Of a DNA stretch of 32,503 nucleotides, positions 7,158 to 16,472 are shown in pieces. Origin of the DNA: Clostridia bacterium (GTDB lineage Bacteria; Bacillota; Clostridia; Christensenellales; Aristaeellaceae); NCBI GenBank assembly GCA_017431365.1, contig JAFRLF010000003.1, forward strand, positions 1 to 32,503, given 5' to 3'. The notes beneath the pieces are model-generated. The model did not search any database, was not told where the DNA came from, and worked only from the letters and a program-made list of their open reading frames with translations. Each line of letters opens with the position of its first letter. Positions within the stretch are counted from its first letter, which is position 1. Position numbers and translations under genes: made by a program.

Positions 7158-9989
7158 TCAGCCGAAGGACGCGTAGTTCAGAGCCTCGTCCGAATAGAGG
7201 AAGACCAGGAAGTCCACGTCCGCGGCGCCGGTGCAGAGGGCTTCGTCCCGGCCCATGAGCCGCTGCAGGCGCTCCACAGCGCCGGACAGCATGGGGCCGT
7301 AGTCGCCGTCGCGGTTCTCCTCGGTGTCGTCGAGATATCCGAGCTGGATGAGCCTTGCCTGCAGGCGTTCGACGGCCGGGCCCTTGTCTCCACTGGAGAG
7401 CGGCATGAGCCCCGGGTTGGCCGGCGCGTCGTCCGCGAAGAGCCGTTCCTGAAGCGCCGCCGTGGCGACGCCGTCCACCGGCCAGCCTATGGCCGCCTGG
7501 AAGGCTTCCACAGCCGCCTGGGTCTTGGCAAGGTAGTTGCCTCCGATCTCGCCGGTGAAGTATCCCAGATCCTGAAGCCGCCTCTGAATGGCCTTGACCC
7601 TGTCGCCCGAGTCGTTGGGATAGAGATCCTGATAGCCGGACTGGGGTTCGACCGGCTCAGCCGGAGCGGCGGTCACGACGGGGGCTTCAGTGGGCGTTTC
7701 GACATAGACCGGAGCAGAATATTCGGGCGCGTCCGCGGCGTAGAGCCGCTCGAGCAGTTCGCTCGTCGCGACGCCGTCCTGGCCCCAGCCTATGGCTGCC
7801 TGGAAGCGCCTGACCGCGTCGGCCGTCGCGTCGTAGTAGTTGCCGGTGGGGTCGCCCTCGAAGTATCCCAGGTCCCTGAGCCTCTGCTGCATCATGCGCA
7901 CGTCGTCGCCGGAATCGCCGCGCTGCAGTCCGCTGAACATGGGCTGCTCCGGCGGTACGGTTTCGATGACGATCGGCGCCGCCGTCTCGACGGGCGGCAC
8001 AGTCGTGGGCTCGGCTGTGGGAATGGGGGCCTCGGGCGCGTCCCACGCGTAGAGTCGATCCAGCGTCTCGAGAGAGGCGCTGCCGTCGGCGGGCAGGCCT
8101 GCCGCCTGCTGGAACGCCATCACAGCGGCCTCGGTGCCGCTGCCGTAGCTGCCGTCGGCGCTGCCGCTGAGATAGCCCAGTTCCCTGAGGCGCGTCTGCA
8201 TATTGCGCACCTGTACGCCGCTGTCTCCGCGGACGAGGGGCGTATATCCGGTTTCGGTGCCGCCGTAGGCGGGCGCGACGTCGGAGAACAGCACGTCCTG
8301 AAGCTCAGCCGAAGCCTGACCGTCCTGCGGCCAGCCGAGCGCCGCCTGGAACAGGGTCACGGCGGACTGCGTCTTTTCGAGATAATGGCCGGCGACGTTT
8401 CCGGAGAAGTAGCCCAGATCCTTCAGCCTCTGCTGCAGGGCCTTGACGGAATCGCCCGAATCGTTGTAGCCCAGGCGCGTGTAGCGGGCTGTGGGCTGCG
8501 GTTCGGCGGTGACGACGGGCGCCTGGGTCGGCGTCGCCGTCGGCACGGATGTCGGAGCCGCCGTGGGGCTATACTGAGGCGCGACGCTCGAGAAGAGGAT
8601 GGCCTGCATCTCCGGGGTGGCCACGCCGGTCTGCTCATAGCCGATGGCGCGCTGGAAGCGCATCACGGCGTCGACCGTCTGCTGCCCGTAAATGCCGTCC
8701 GCGGAGCCCGTGGCCCAGCCCAGCACGATCAGGCGCTTCTGCAGGCTGATGACTTCGCTGCCGCGGCTCCCGCGCGAGAGCTCGGCAAAGCCGCTGATCG
8801 TCGGGTTTGGCGCGGCCGTCACCGCGGGCTGCGTGGGCGCTGCGGTGATGGTGTGCGGCACGGCGGCGTTGGAGTAGAGCAGGTAAAGCGTCTCGGGCGT
8901 GGCTTTGCCGGTCGGCTCGAGACCCATGGCGGACTGGAAGGCTGAAACAGCCGCGGAGGTTTCGCTGTAGTAGTTGCCGGTGGCCGTGGCGCTGAAATAG
9001 CCCAGTACCTTGAGCCGGTTCTGCATCTGCTGGACGGCGAGGCTGTTCTTCGTGCCGTAAGTGAGCTCGACATACCCGCCGTAGGGGTTATAGGTCGGCT
9101 GCGCGGTTGGCGCCTGCGTGGGACGCGCTGTGGGGCGCGCGGTAGGCGCGGCCGTCACGGGCGCGTAGGGCGCGTTGCTCGCGTACAGCCTCTCCTGCAG
9201 GGAGGCGGACGCCACGCCGCTCTGCGTCAGCCCAAGAGACGCCTGGAACGCCTTGACGGCGCGCTCGGTCATGGCGCCGAACTGTCCGTCCGCGCTGCCG
9301 TTGAGGTACCCCAGCTCCTGCAGACGGCGCTGCAGGGCTTTGACGGCCTCGCCGCTGTCGCCGCGGACGAGGGTGGAATAACTGTTCGTCGTCTGCACGG
9401 TGGAAGGGGTGTTGACGGTGCCCGTCCCCGTGTTGGCGTTGACCGCGCTGCCGGCGCGGCCCGGGGTGGCCGTCGCGTTGGCGGCGGCGTACGTGGGCGC
9501 GTTTTCGGAGAAGAGCCTCTCCTGCAGGGAGACGTTGGCGATGCCCGTCTGCGATATGCCCAGCGCCTTCTGGAACAGCTTGATGGCGTTCTGCGTCTGC
9601 GTGCCGTAGGTGCCGTCGGGCGTGCCGGTGAGGTACCCCAGCTGAATGAGCCGCCGCTGCAGCGCCAGGACGTTATCGCCGGTGTCGCCCGGCTCGATGC
9701 GCGTATAGGTGTTGATCGTGGCGGTGGGGATCACGCGCGTAGGCGCGGGCGTGGCTGTGCTGCCGACCGCTGAGCCGCTTGTCGCGTTCGGCGCGGGCGT
9801 GTCGGTGGCGAGGCTCGGATCGCGCGTGGAGAACGGCAGCAGCGAGTCCACGTTGTAGGCGGACAGCGGATCGTCCGTGGAGTCCACGGTGCTGCCGCAT
9901 CCGGCCAGCCCGGCCGTCATCGCGATGACGGCCAGCCCGCAGATGATCCTCTTAATACTATGCCGACGGTTTGCTGATTTGCTTTTCAC
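7158..9989 (-). CDS. Lipoprotein with nine tandem peptidoglycan-binding (PG_binding_1) domains
   Basis: 943 residues from a GTG start at 9989, 8 bases after GGAGG. A lipoprotein signal ends in LAGC (Cys31), so the protein should be anchored outside the membrane. Nine PG_binding_1-type repeats follow at about 98-164, 207-274, 309-377, 404-471, 506-573, 585-652, 688-755, 789-856 and 864-940. Each has the pattern RGDSG..V..LQ.RL..LGY, then YG..T..AV..FQ and G.A...LQ.RL. They are joined by Thr/Ala/Pro-rich linkers such as TAAPTARPTARPT. No hydrolase or transpeptidase domain is present, so it is probably a wall-binding scaffold or tether. The last repeat is longer and more divergent. Confidence 0.9.
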   Translation of the reverse strand: MKSKSANRRHSIKRIICGLAVIAMTAGLAGCGSTVDSTDDPLSAYNVDSLLPFSTRDPSLATDTPAPNATSGSAVGSTATPAPTRVIPTATINTYTRIEPGDTGDNVLALQRRLIQLGYLTGTPDGTYGTQTQNAIKLFQKALGISQTGIANVSLQERLFSENAPTYAAANATATPGRAGSAVNANTGTGTVNTPSTVQTTNSYSTLVRGDSGEAVKALQRRLQELGYLNGSADGQFGAMTERAVKAFQASLGLTQSGVASASLQERLYASNAPYAPVTAAPTARPTARPTQAPTAQPTYNPYGGYVELTYGTKNSLAVQQMQNRLKVLGYFSATATGNYYSETSAAVSAFQSAMGLEPTGKATPETLYLLYSNAAVPHTITAAPTQPAVTAAPNPTISGFAELSRGSRGSEVISLQKRLIVLGWATGSADGIYGQQTVDAVMRFQRAIGYEQTGVATPEMQAILFSSVAPQYSPTAAPTSVPTATPTQAPVVTAEPQPTARYTRLGYNDSGDSVKALQQRLKDLGYFSGNVAGHYLEKTQSAVTLFQAALGWPQDGQASAELQDVLFSDVAPAYGGTETGYTPLVRGDSGVQVRNMQTRLRELGYLSGSADGSYGSGTEAAVMAFQQAAGLPADGSASLETLDRLYAWDAPEAPIPTAEPTTVPPVETAAPIVIETVPPEQPMFSGLQRGDSGDDVRMMQQRLRDLGYFEGDPTGNYYDATADAVRRFQAAIGWGQDGVATSELLERLYAADAPEYSAPVYVETPTEAPVVTAAPAEPVEPQSGYQDLYPNDSGDRVKAIQRRLQDLGYFTGEIGGNYLAKTQAAVEAFQAAIGWPVDGVATAALQERLFADDAPANPGLMPLSSGDKGPAVERLQARLIQLGYLDDTEENRDGDYGPMLSGAVERLQRLMGRDEALCTGAADVDFLVFLYSDEALNYASFG

Positions 9990-10107
9990 GAGAGTGCCCT
10001 CCGTTTAAGCGGAATTGATTATGAACCTATCCCATTGAGTATCTGACTTTCAGACGGAAACATATAGGGATTTGTTGCGTAATTTGCGTTAGGTTTTAGC
10101 GCACAAG

Positions 10108-10135
10108 AAAACGGACACCCGTTCAGGGCGTCCGT
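10108..10135 (-). terminator. Intrinsic terminator of the MarR gene
   Basis: Minus strand: a ten-base stem with one mismatch (10135-10126 with 10120-10111), a 5-base loop, then TTTTC. It starts 22 bases past the MarR stop. Confidence 0.8.
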
Positions 10136-10157
10136 GAACATCCTTCCAGAGGACGGA

Positions 10158-10610
10158 TCAGAGCTTCTTGAGGATCGTGCAGAAATCCTCCATGCTCTGG
10201 GCCAGACGGGCCATGTCGCGATCGCTGAGGCGGTTGCGCCAGCCGGCGATCTGTTCGTTCAGCATGTCGTGGATCTGAGAGAGGCGCTCCTGACCAGCGG
10301 GCAGGATGCTGATGTTGACGATGCGCCGGTCTGTCTCGCTGCGGATCCGCTCGACGAGCCCGTCGTTCACCAAACGGTCGATCATGGGGGTGATGTTGGG
10401 CTTGGCGATGCTGAAGTAGTCGGACAGATCCGAGACGGACATGGATCCGCGCTCATTCAGCAGGGAAAGCAGCTGGTAGTGCGACAGCGGCAGTCCCTTT
10501 TCGCTGCGGAACAGGGGCATGCGGGAGATGTGCTTCTTCACGAGGGGGGCTATCTGAAAGGTGTACTCCGCGATGGTCACCATTGGATCCGGACGATTAT
10601 CATTCTTCAT
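10158..10610 (-). CDS. MarR family transcriptional regulator
   Basis: 150 residues, the usual MarR size. The winged helix-turn-helix covers about 42-115: LPLSHYQLLSLLNERGSMSVSDLSDY (in parts), a recognition helix around IAKPNITPMIDRLVNDGLVER, then the wing with the family's D-x-R motif in ETDRRIVNISI. It acts as a dimeric repressor answering small ligands. The gene has a strong promoter whose -10 is bracketed by an inverted repeat, which suggests self-repression. No transporter is next to it: the downstream gene is the PG-binding lipoprotein, after a terminator. The regulated genes are unknown. The start at 10610 has GAGG 8 bases upstream. Confidence 0.9.
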   Translation of the reverse strand: MKNDNRPDPMVTIAEYTFQIAPLVKKHISRMPLFRSEKGLPLSHYQLLSLLNERGSMSVSDLSDYFSIAKPNITPMIDRLVNDGLVERIRSETDRRIVNISILPAGQERLSQIHDMLNEQIAGWRNRLSDRDMARLAQSMEDFCTILKKL

Positions 10611-10653
10611 GCCAAGAGCCTCATTTTCTGGGAAGATTGGTTAGTGTCAATTC

Positions 10654-10680
10654 ACAACATAGAATATTATACAATGTTGT
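10654..10680. promoter_or_regulatory. Inverted repeat over the MarR promoter, candidate operator
   Basis: ACAACAT (10654-10660) and ATGTTGT (10674-10680) are exact inverted copies 13 bases apart and enclose the -10 of the marR-like gene. The size and place suit a MarR-dimer operator for self-control. Binding is inferred. Confidence 0.55.
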
Positions 10681-10694
10681 TTGTAAAAAATCAA
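10666..10694 (-). promoter_or_regulatory. Promoter of the MarR gene
   Basis: Minus strand: TTGATT (10694-10689), 17-base spacer, perfect TATAAT (10671-10666). It lies in an unusually AT-rich stretch (about 10620-10760). The rest of the 250-base gap up to ftsY shows no gene and no clear terminator. Confidence 0.8.
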
Positions 10695-10860
10695 TTGAAA
10701 AAAATTCAAAAAATGACAACTCGGGTAAATTCACGTTATGTTATTCCAGTGTTATTGAAAAAACATAGCGCATTTTGCCCTGGTTCGTCTTCAGAGGTCC
10801 TGACGCGTCCGGATGTGGACCGCCGGGACACTGCCTTTGCGCCGATATTCGCCGAGGTCG

Positions 10861-12039
10861 TCAGATGATCGCCTCGATGAACTCCCGCGCGTCGAAGGGC
10901 TGCAAATCGTCGATCTGTTCGCCGACGCCGATATAGCGCACGGGCAGTCCGAGCTCGCTGCGGATGGCGATGGCGATGCCGCCCTTGGCCGTGCCGTCCA
11001 GCTTCGTCAGGATGATGCCCTCGAGGTCGGCCACGTCCTTGAATACGGCGGCCTGCGCAAGGCCGTTCTGCCCGGTGGTGGCGTCGATGACCAGAAGAGA
11101 CCGGGTCTTTGCCTCGGGGAATTCGCGGCTGATGACGCGGGCCATTTTCTTCAGCTCTTCCATCAGGTGCGCCTTGTTGTGCAGGCGTCCGGCCGTGTCC
11201 ACGATGAGCACGTCCGCGCCGCGCTGCCTGGCGGCCTGTATGCCGTCGAAGACCACGGCGGCCGGGTCCGCGCCTTCCTTCTGCTTGACGATGGGCACGC
11301 CGGCGCGCTCCGCCCATATGGTCAGCTGATCCGCCGCCGCGGCGCGGAAGGTATCCCCCGCGCATATGATGACGCGTCGGCCGACGGTCTTCAGGCGGGC
11401 GGCCAGCTTGCCGATGGATGTGGTCTTGCCTACGCCGTTGACGCCAATGACGAACAGGACCATCGGCGAAGCGAGGATCATGGGTTCGCTGCCCATGATG
11501 TCGATGAGTATTTCCGCGAGCTCCTTGCGCGCGCGGGCGGGGGTCATGGCCTTGTCGGCGGCGCATTTCTCGCGCAGTCGGCCCACGGCTTCGTCCGCGG
11601 TCTTCATGCCCACGTCCGCCATGATGAGGATGTCCGTCATTTCCTCGAAGAAATCGTCGTCGAGGTCGGCGTAGTTCTCCACAAGGTCGTCCATCTTGCC
11701 GGACAGGTTCTCGTGGGTCCGGGTCAGACGGGACTTCAGGCGTCCGAAAAAGCCCACCTTCCCGGCGTGCTCGGGCTCCGGCTGCGGCTCGGGCTGAGGG
11801 GCGGGTTCAGGGCGAGCGGCCTGCGGCTGAACGGGCGCCGCTTCTGCTTGCGGCGGGGTTTCGCTGACGGCCGGGGCGGGCGCGGGTTCAGGCGCGGGTT
11901 CAGGCGCCGGCTGCTGGGCGGTCTGCGCCTCCATGCGCGCCTTTTCGGCGTCGAGGGCGGCTTTGATATCGCTCTCCGCGTTTTTGTGCGGCGCGGCGGG
12001 CTCTTCTTTTTTCTTTTTAAAGCGGTCGAACAATCCCAT
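10861..12039 (-). CDS. ftsY: Signal recognition particle receptor FtsY
   Basis: 392 residues. FtsY docks SRP-ribosome complexes at the membrane by paired GTP hydrolysis with Ffh. The basic start GLFDRFKKKK is followed by a Pro/Ala/Glu-rich A domain (about 40-92), a four-helix N domain, and the GTPase G domain. The G domain shows GVNGVGKT (199-206, P-loop), DTFRAAA (229-235), DTAGR (281-285) and TKLDGTAKGG (345-354). The C-terminus GVGEQIDDLQPFDAREFI is typical. The start at 12039 has GGGAGG. It is the last gene of rnc-smc-ftsY and follows smc by 40 bases. The ylxM-ffh genes that often follow in Bacillota are not here. Confidence 0.98.
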   Translation of the reverse strand: MGLFDRFKKKKEEPAAPHKNAESDIKAALDAEKARMEAQTAQQPAPEPAPEPAPAPAVSETPPQAEAAPVQPQAARPEPAPQPEPQPEPEHAGKVGFFGRLKSRLTRTHENLSGKMDDLVENYADLDDDFFEEMTDILIMADVGMKTADEAVGRLREKCAADKAMTPARARKELAEILIDIMGSEPMILASPMVLFVIGVNGVGKTTSIGKLAARLKTVGRRVIICAGDTFRAAAADQLTIWAERAGVPIVKQKEGADPAAVVFDGIQAARQRGADVLIVDTAGRLHNKAHLMEELKKMARVISREFPEAKTRSLLVIDATTGQNGLAQAAVFKDVADLEGIILTKLDGTAKGGIAIAIRSELGLPVRYIGVGEQIDDLQPFDAREFIEAII

Positions 12040-12079
12040 AAGCTTTACCTCCCAATCATGCCGCGTTCTGCGCGAAAGC

Positions 12080-15000
12080 TCACGCGGTCAGGGCCTCGCT
12101 CATGCGAACGGACACCAGACGCGTGACGCCCTTTTCCTCCATGGCGACGCCGTAGAGCGCGTCGCAGCGCTCCATGGTGCCCTTTCTGTGCGTGATGACC
12201 ACGAACTGCGTGTCGCGCGAGTAGTCGCGCAGGTAGTCGGCGAAGTTGTCTATGTTCGCGTCGTCCAGGGCGGCCTCGATCTCGTCCAGGAAGCAGAATG
12301 GCGTCGGCTTGAGCTTCAGCATGGCGAAGAGGATCGCTATGGCCGTCAGCGCCCGCTCTCCGCCGGAGAGCAGAGAGAGCATCTGCAGCCGCTTGCCCGG
12401 CGGCTGGGCGATGATCGATATGTCGCAGTTGAGGACGTCCTTTTCGTCGGCCAGCTGCAGCTCGGCCCGCCCGCCGCCGAAGAGGTTCGCGAAGGTCTGT
12501 TTGAAGTTCTCGTTCAGCGCGGCGAACTGTGCCCTGAACTGGACCTCCATCTTTTTCATCAGGTCAGAGATGACGCCGCCCAGATCGACCTGCGCTTTGG
12601 TCAGGTCGTCGCGCTGGGCGGAGAGATCCTCGAAGCGCTCAAGCGTCTGGCGGTATTCGTCCACCGCGCCGACGTTGACCGCGCCCATGGCGCGGATCTG
12701 AGACCGGATTGCGGCGATGCGCTTTTCGCTCTCGCCCAGGCGGAAATCCGGCTGGCGAAAGGCCTCCGCGCCCGCGTAGGTCAGCTCATAGTCCTCCCAG
12801 ATGTGCTGGTTCATCGCGGTGAATTCGCTCTCCAGGCGGCTTTGCTGCATTTCCACGCGATGCTGCTTTTCCGCGAAGGCGGCGAGGTCGCCGCGCACGC
12901 TGTCCAGCCTCTCGTTGAGCTCCTTGAGGCGAGACTGAGCGGAAATACGCTCCCTGTCCAGGTCGGCGAAGCGGCGGCGCGTCTGATCCAGGCTGGCCTT
13001 GAGGGCCTGCATGCCGGTCGAATCGCTCCGAAGACGCGCTTCGTCCTGCTGAAGCTGCTCCTTCGCGGCGGCGAGCAGATCCCTGTTCGCCGCGACGGTG
13101 CCCTCGTCGTCGGTGCGCTGGCTGAGCGCCTGCTGAAGCTCGGCGTTCAGCGCGGTCAGGCCCCTCTCGCGAGCCGCCTGGACGACGCGTTCGTCGGCCA
13201 GATCCTGCCTGCGGGTCTCCAGTTCGGCGCGCCTCACGGCGACGCTGTCGACCAGGGCGGCGATTTCCGCTTGCCGGTCTTCGCTGCCGCGCTGATCGTC
13301 GTCGCGGCGGGCCGTCAGGGCCTCCAGGTCGGCGGCGATGTCCGCTTTCTGAGCGTTGAGGTGCTCGATTTCGGCGAGCGTGCGCTTGAGCTGTTCACTC
13401 CGGTCGTTTTCGGTATCGGCGGCGGCTTTGACGTGAGCCTCTTCGCGGGCGCAGGCGATTTCCTGCTGACGGTCCTTCTCGAACAGGTCGCTGCGCTCCT
13501 GCTTGAGGTTCGCGCGATCGCGCTCGACGGCTTCGATCTCCGCCTTCAGCTCGTCGAGGCGGGACGTGAGGTTTTGGACCCGCTCGCGATGTTCGCTGAT
13601 TTCGCGCTCGCGGGAGAGCAGGTTCGTCACGCGGCTGGCGACGCTGCCGCCGGTCATCGAGCCGCCCGAGTGCATGACGTCGCCCTCGAGCGTGACGAGG
13701 CGGAAGGCGTGATGGCCGGCCCGCTGGATCTGTATGCCGCGGTCAAGGTTTTCCGCGACGACGGTGCGCCCCAGCAGGCTGTCCACGATCCCCTGGTACT
13801 TTTTGTCGAAGGTGATCAGCTCGCTGGCCAGTCCGAGACACCCCGGCATGCCGAGGACCTGCCGCTCGACAGGGCTCAGCGTTCGGCCCCGGACGGCGCT
13901 GACGGGCAGGAATGTCGCCCGGCCGAGGCGTCCGCTGCGCAGATAGTCGATGAGGCGCTTGGCGTCCTCCTCGGTGTCCACGACGATGTTCTGAAGCGCG
14001 CCGCCCAGTACCATGTCCAGGGCGCGCTCCAGGTTCTTCGGCACGCTGATCAGATTGGCCACGACGCCGTGCACGCCGTTCATGCCGCTGCGCCGGGCGT
14101 ATAAGAGGGCCTGCTTGACCGAGTTCTGATAGCCCTCGTAGTCCCGCTGCATTTCCTCCAGGACTTTGAGGCGGCTCGCGGCGTCCTGGCGCTCGGCCGT
14201 CATGGCGCGCTGGCGCTCCGCGGCCTGCTCGGCGCGGGCGCCCGCCATTGCGACGCGCTGCTGAATGTCGGCCAGGGCTTTGTCCAGGGCGGACTTGCCG
14301 TCGAGCTCTTCGTTCAGGCGTTCGCGGGCGGCGCGCGTCGCGGTCTGAGCCTCTTCGAGGTCGGCGCGCAAACCGTTCGCCGTCTGCTCGAGCAAACGGA
14401 CGCGGTTGTCCGCCGCGCCGCTGAGGGCCGTCAGGCGAGCCTGCTCGCTGCGAACGTCGGAGAGGCGGTTCATCGCCTCGATGCGGGCGGCGCGCAGGCT
14501 TTCGACGCGCGCCTCGTCCTCCGCGATGCGGTCTTCCAGGCTCTGAACCTGCTGCTGCATTTGTTTCAGGCGGAGGCCGGCGTCGTCCGCGGCGCTGCGT
14601 TCGCTGCTCAGCCGCTGGTTGATGTCGTCGATGCGCCGGGCGCCGTCAGCCTGGCGCGAGGTGATTTCCTCGATCAGGCCGGTCAGGCGCTGCGCTTCGC
14701 GCTGGGCGGCGGCGATGCGCTCCTTCAGCACCTGACATGCGCCTTCCTGTGCCTCCACGTCGCGAATGAGAGTCTGAATGGCGTCGCGCGCCTCGGCGGT
14801 CTGCGCCTCGCGCTCGCTCAGGAGCGTCTGCGTCGCTGCGCGCTCGTCCGCGGCCTGCGCCTCCTCCGCGGTGGCCCGGGCGATGCCCTCGCTGAGGGCG
14901 TCCAGCGTCTGCTTCAGTTCGCCGCTGCGCTGGTTGTACCGGTCCGTCCGCTCAAGGAAGGCGTTCAGCTCGAGACCCTTGAGCTCGTCCCGCAGCTGAA

Positions 15001-15646
15001 GGTACTCGCGGGCCGTGCGGCTCTGATGCTCCAGTGGCTCGAGCCGACCCTCGAGTTCGGAGATGATGTCCTCTACGCGGTCGAGGTTCTGCTGCGTATT
15101 CTGAAGGCGGCGTTCGGCTTCCAGCTTGCGGGCCTTGTACTTGACGATGCCGGCGGCTTCTTCGAATATATGACGCCGGTCCTCGGACTTGGCGGAAAGG
15201 ATTTCGTCGATACGGCCCTGACCGATGAGGGAATAGCCCTCTTTTCCGATGCCCGTGTCCCGGAACAGGTCGACGATGTCCTTCAGGCGGCACGCGTTGC
15301 GGTTGAGCATGTATTCGCTGTCGCCGTTGCGGTAGACGCGGCGCGTCACGGCGATCTCGTTAAAATCGAGGGGCATGGAGTGATCCTGATTGTCGAACGT
15401 CAGCGTCACCTCGCACCAGGAGAGCTTGCGGCGCTTCTCCGTGCCGTTGAAGATGACGTCCTCCATCTTGCCGCCCCTGAGCGTCTTGGGGCTTTGCTCG
15501 CCGAGCACCCAGCGCACGGCGTCCGCGATGTTGGACTTGCCGCTGCCGTTCGGCCCGACGATGCCCGTGATCCCGCTCTCGAAGAGGATCTCCGTGCGTT
15601 CCGCGAAGGATTTGAATCCGTAAATCTCAAGCTTCCTGAGTTTCAA
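12080..15646 (-). CDS. smc: Chromosome segregation ATPase SMC
   Basis: 1188 residues, full length. It forms the SMC-ScpAB condensin that loads near parS and organises the chromosome. Walker A GPNGSGKSN is at 31-39. Two long coiled coils flank the hinge (about 515-665). The signature LLSGGERAL begins at 1092, and Walker B CFLDEIEAALDD has Asp1121 and Glu1122. The start is TTG at 15646, overlapping the rnc stop as TTGA, so translation is probably coupled. The ribosome site is weak. The N-terminus MKLRKLEIYGFKSFA matches the family with no missing residues. It lies between rnc and ftsY, the standard Bacillota order. Confidence 0.98.
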   Translation of the reverse strand: MKLRKLEIYGFKSFAERTEILFESGITGIVGPNGSGKSNIADAVRWVLGEQSPKTLRGGKMEDVIFNGTEKRRKLSWCEVTLTFDNQDHSMPLDFNEIAVTRRVYRNGDSEYMLNRNACRLKDIVDLFRDTGIGKEGYSLIGQGRIDEILSAKSEDRRHIFEEAAGIVKYKARKLEAERRLQNTQQNLDRVEDIISELEGRLEPLEHQSRTAREYLQLRDELKGLELNAFLERTDRYNQRSGELKQTLDALSEGIARATAEEAQAADERAATQTLLSEREAQTAEARDAIQTLIRDVEAQEGACQVLKERIAAAQREAQRLTGLIEEITSRQADGARRIDDINQRLSSERSAADDAGLRLKQMQQQVQSLEDRIAEDEARVESLRAARIEAMNRLSDVRSEQARLTALSGAADNRVRLLEQTANGLRADLEEAQTATRAARERLNEELDGKSALDKALADIQQRVAMAGARAEQAAERQRAMTAERQDAASRLKVLEEMQRDYEGYQNSVKQALLYARRSGMNGVHGVVANLISVPKNLERALDMVLGGALQNIVVDTEEDAKRLIDYLRSGRLGRATFLPVSAVRGRTLSPVERQVLGMPGCLGLASELITFDKKYQGIVDSLLGRTVVAENLDRGIQIQRAGHHAFRLVTLEGDVMHSGGSMTGGSVASRVTNLLSREREISEHRERVQNLTSRLDELKAEIEAVERDRANLKQERSDLFEKDRQQEIACAREEAHVKAAADTENDRSEQLKRTLAEIEHLNAQKADIAADLEALTARRDDDQRGSEDRQAEIAALVDSVAVRRAELETRRQDLADERVVQAARERGLTALNAELQQALSQRTDDEGTVAANRDLLAAAKEQLQQDEARLRSDSTGMQALKASLDQTRRRFADLDRERISAQSRLKELNERLDSVRGDLAAFAEKQHRVEMQQSRLESEFTAMNQHIWEDYELTYAGAEAFRQPDFRLGESEKRIAAIRSQIRAMGAVNVGAVDEYRQTLERFEDLSAQRDDLTKAQVDLGGVISDLMKKMEVQFRAQFAALNENFKQTFANLFGGGRAELQLADEKDVLNCDISIIAQPPGKRLQMLSLLSGGERALTAIAILFAMLKLKPTPFCFLDEIEAALDDANIDNFADYLRDYSRDTQFVVITHRKGTMERCDALYGVAMEEKGVTRLVSVRMSEALTA

Positions 15647-16332
15647 CCGTTTGCACTGCCTTTCAGTCGATCGTAGGCGTCCTGCGCCGCGATCTGCTGC
15701 GCTGCCTGCTTGGAGTGGCCCTCGCCGCGGCCGATGGGCTGCCCGTGCAGCGTGGCCTGCATGACGAAGGTGGGCTGATGGGGCTCTCCGCGCTGTTCGA
15801 TCAGCTCGTATACGGGAATCGAGCCGTCTATTTTCTGGGTCAGGATCTGGAGGAGGGACTTGTAGTCATAGTCCAGGCTCTGGCCGCTCCTGTGCTCGTG
15901 CAGGGGCCGGTCGAGTGTGCGCAGGACGAGAGATTCGGCTTCTTCCCAACCGCCGTCGAGGTATACCGCCGCGAAGACGGCCTCCATGACGTCGGAAAGG
16001 ATGCTGTCGCGGTCGCGGCCGCCGGTTTTCTCCTCGCCGGGAGACAGGATGACGAACGCGCCGAGGCCGTACCCCCGCGCGGCGGCAGCCAGCGCGCTCT
16101 CGCAGACCAGGCGCGCCCTGGCCCGGGAAAGCCGGCCCTCCGGTTCGGGGGAGTGCTCGTAAAGATAGCGGCTGACGGCCAGCTGCAGCACGGCGTCGCC
16201 CAGGAATTCCAGGCGCTGATAGTTCGGCGCGTGTCGGTCGCTCCCGTAGGAGGGGTGCGTCAGCGCGGTGATCAGCAGGTTTTTGTCCTTGAATATATAA
16301 CGGATGCGCTCCTCAAGCCCGCTCAGATGCAT
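15643..16332 (-). CDS. rnc: Ribonuclease III
   Basis: 229 residues. It cuts double-stranded RNA in rRNA precursors and some mRNAs, as a dimer. The nuclease signature RLEFLGDAVL is at 40-49 with the metal-binding Glu42 and Asp46. The second acidic pair is Asp114 and Glu117 in SDVMEAVFAAVYLDGG. The C-terminal double-stranded RNA-binding domain (about 157-225) ends GHSKQAAQQIAAQDAYDRL. The start at 16332 has a modest AAAGGG site. The stop overlaps the start of smc. No strong promoter was seen in the 140 bases upstream. Confidence 0.97.
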   Translation of the reverse strand: MHLSGLEERIRYIFKDKNLLITALTHPSYGSDRHAPNYQRLEFLGDAVLQLAVSRYLYEHSPEPEGRLSRARARLVCESALAAAARGYGLGAFVILSPGEEKTGGRDRDSILSDVMEAVFAAVYLDGGWEEAESLVLRTLDRPLHEHRSGQSLDYDYKSLLQILTQKIDGSIPVYELIEQRGEPHQPTFVMQATLHGQPIGRGEGHSKQAAQQIAAQDAYDRLKGSANG

Positions 16333-16401
16333 ATAAAGCCAGACCCTTTCAGCGGCGGGACGGCTCGGCTGATTCTGCCCGCAGCGAGTTGTTTACACCA
16401 C

Positions 16402-16428
16402 AAAAAGGACGCGGCGTGACGCCCGTCC
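16402..16428 (-). terminator. Intrinsic terminator after acpP
   Basis: Minus strand: GGACG and GGCG pair with CGCC and CGTCC around a 3-base loop, with one bulged G (16428-16407), followed by TTTTT (16406-16402). It separates plsX-acpP from rnc-smc-ftsY, though read-through is possible. Confidence 0.7.
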
Positions 16429-16472
16429 CTCCGAAGCTTCTGTCAGTTCGCGCCCGTACGGGCGACGGATGC

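Noticed and set aside
7158-9800. Regular repeats resembling an array
   Set aside because: They are ~300-base coding repeats of a protein domain with variable linkers, not CRISPR repeats and spacers.
11933-14104. 723-codon open frame on the plus strand
   Set aside because: It overlaps smc and ftsY antisense and has the composition of a GC-driven shadow.
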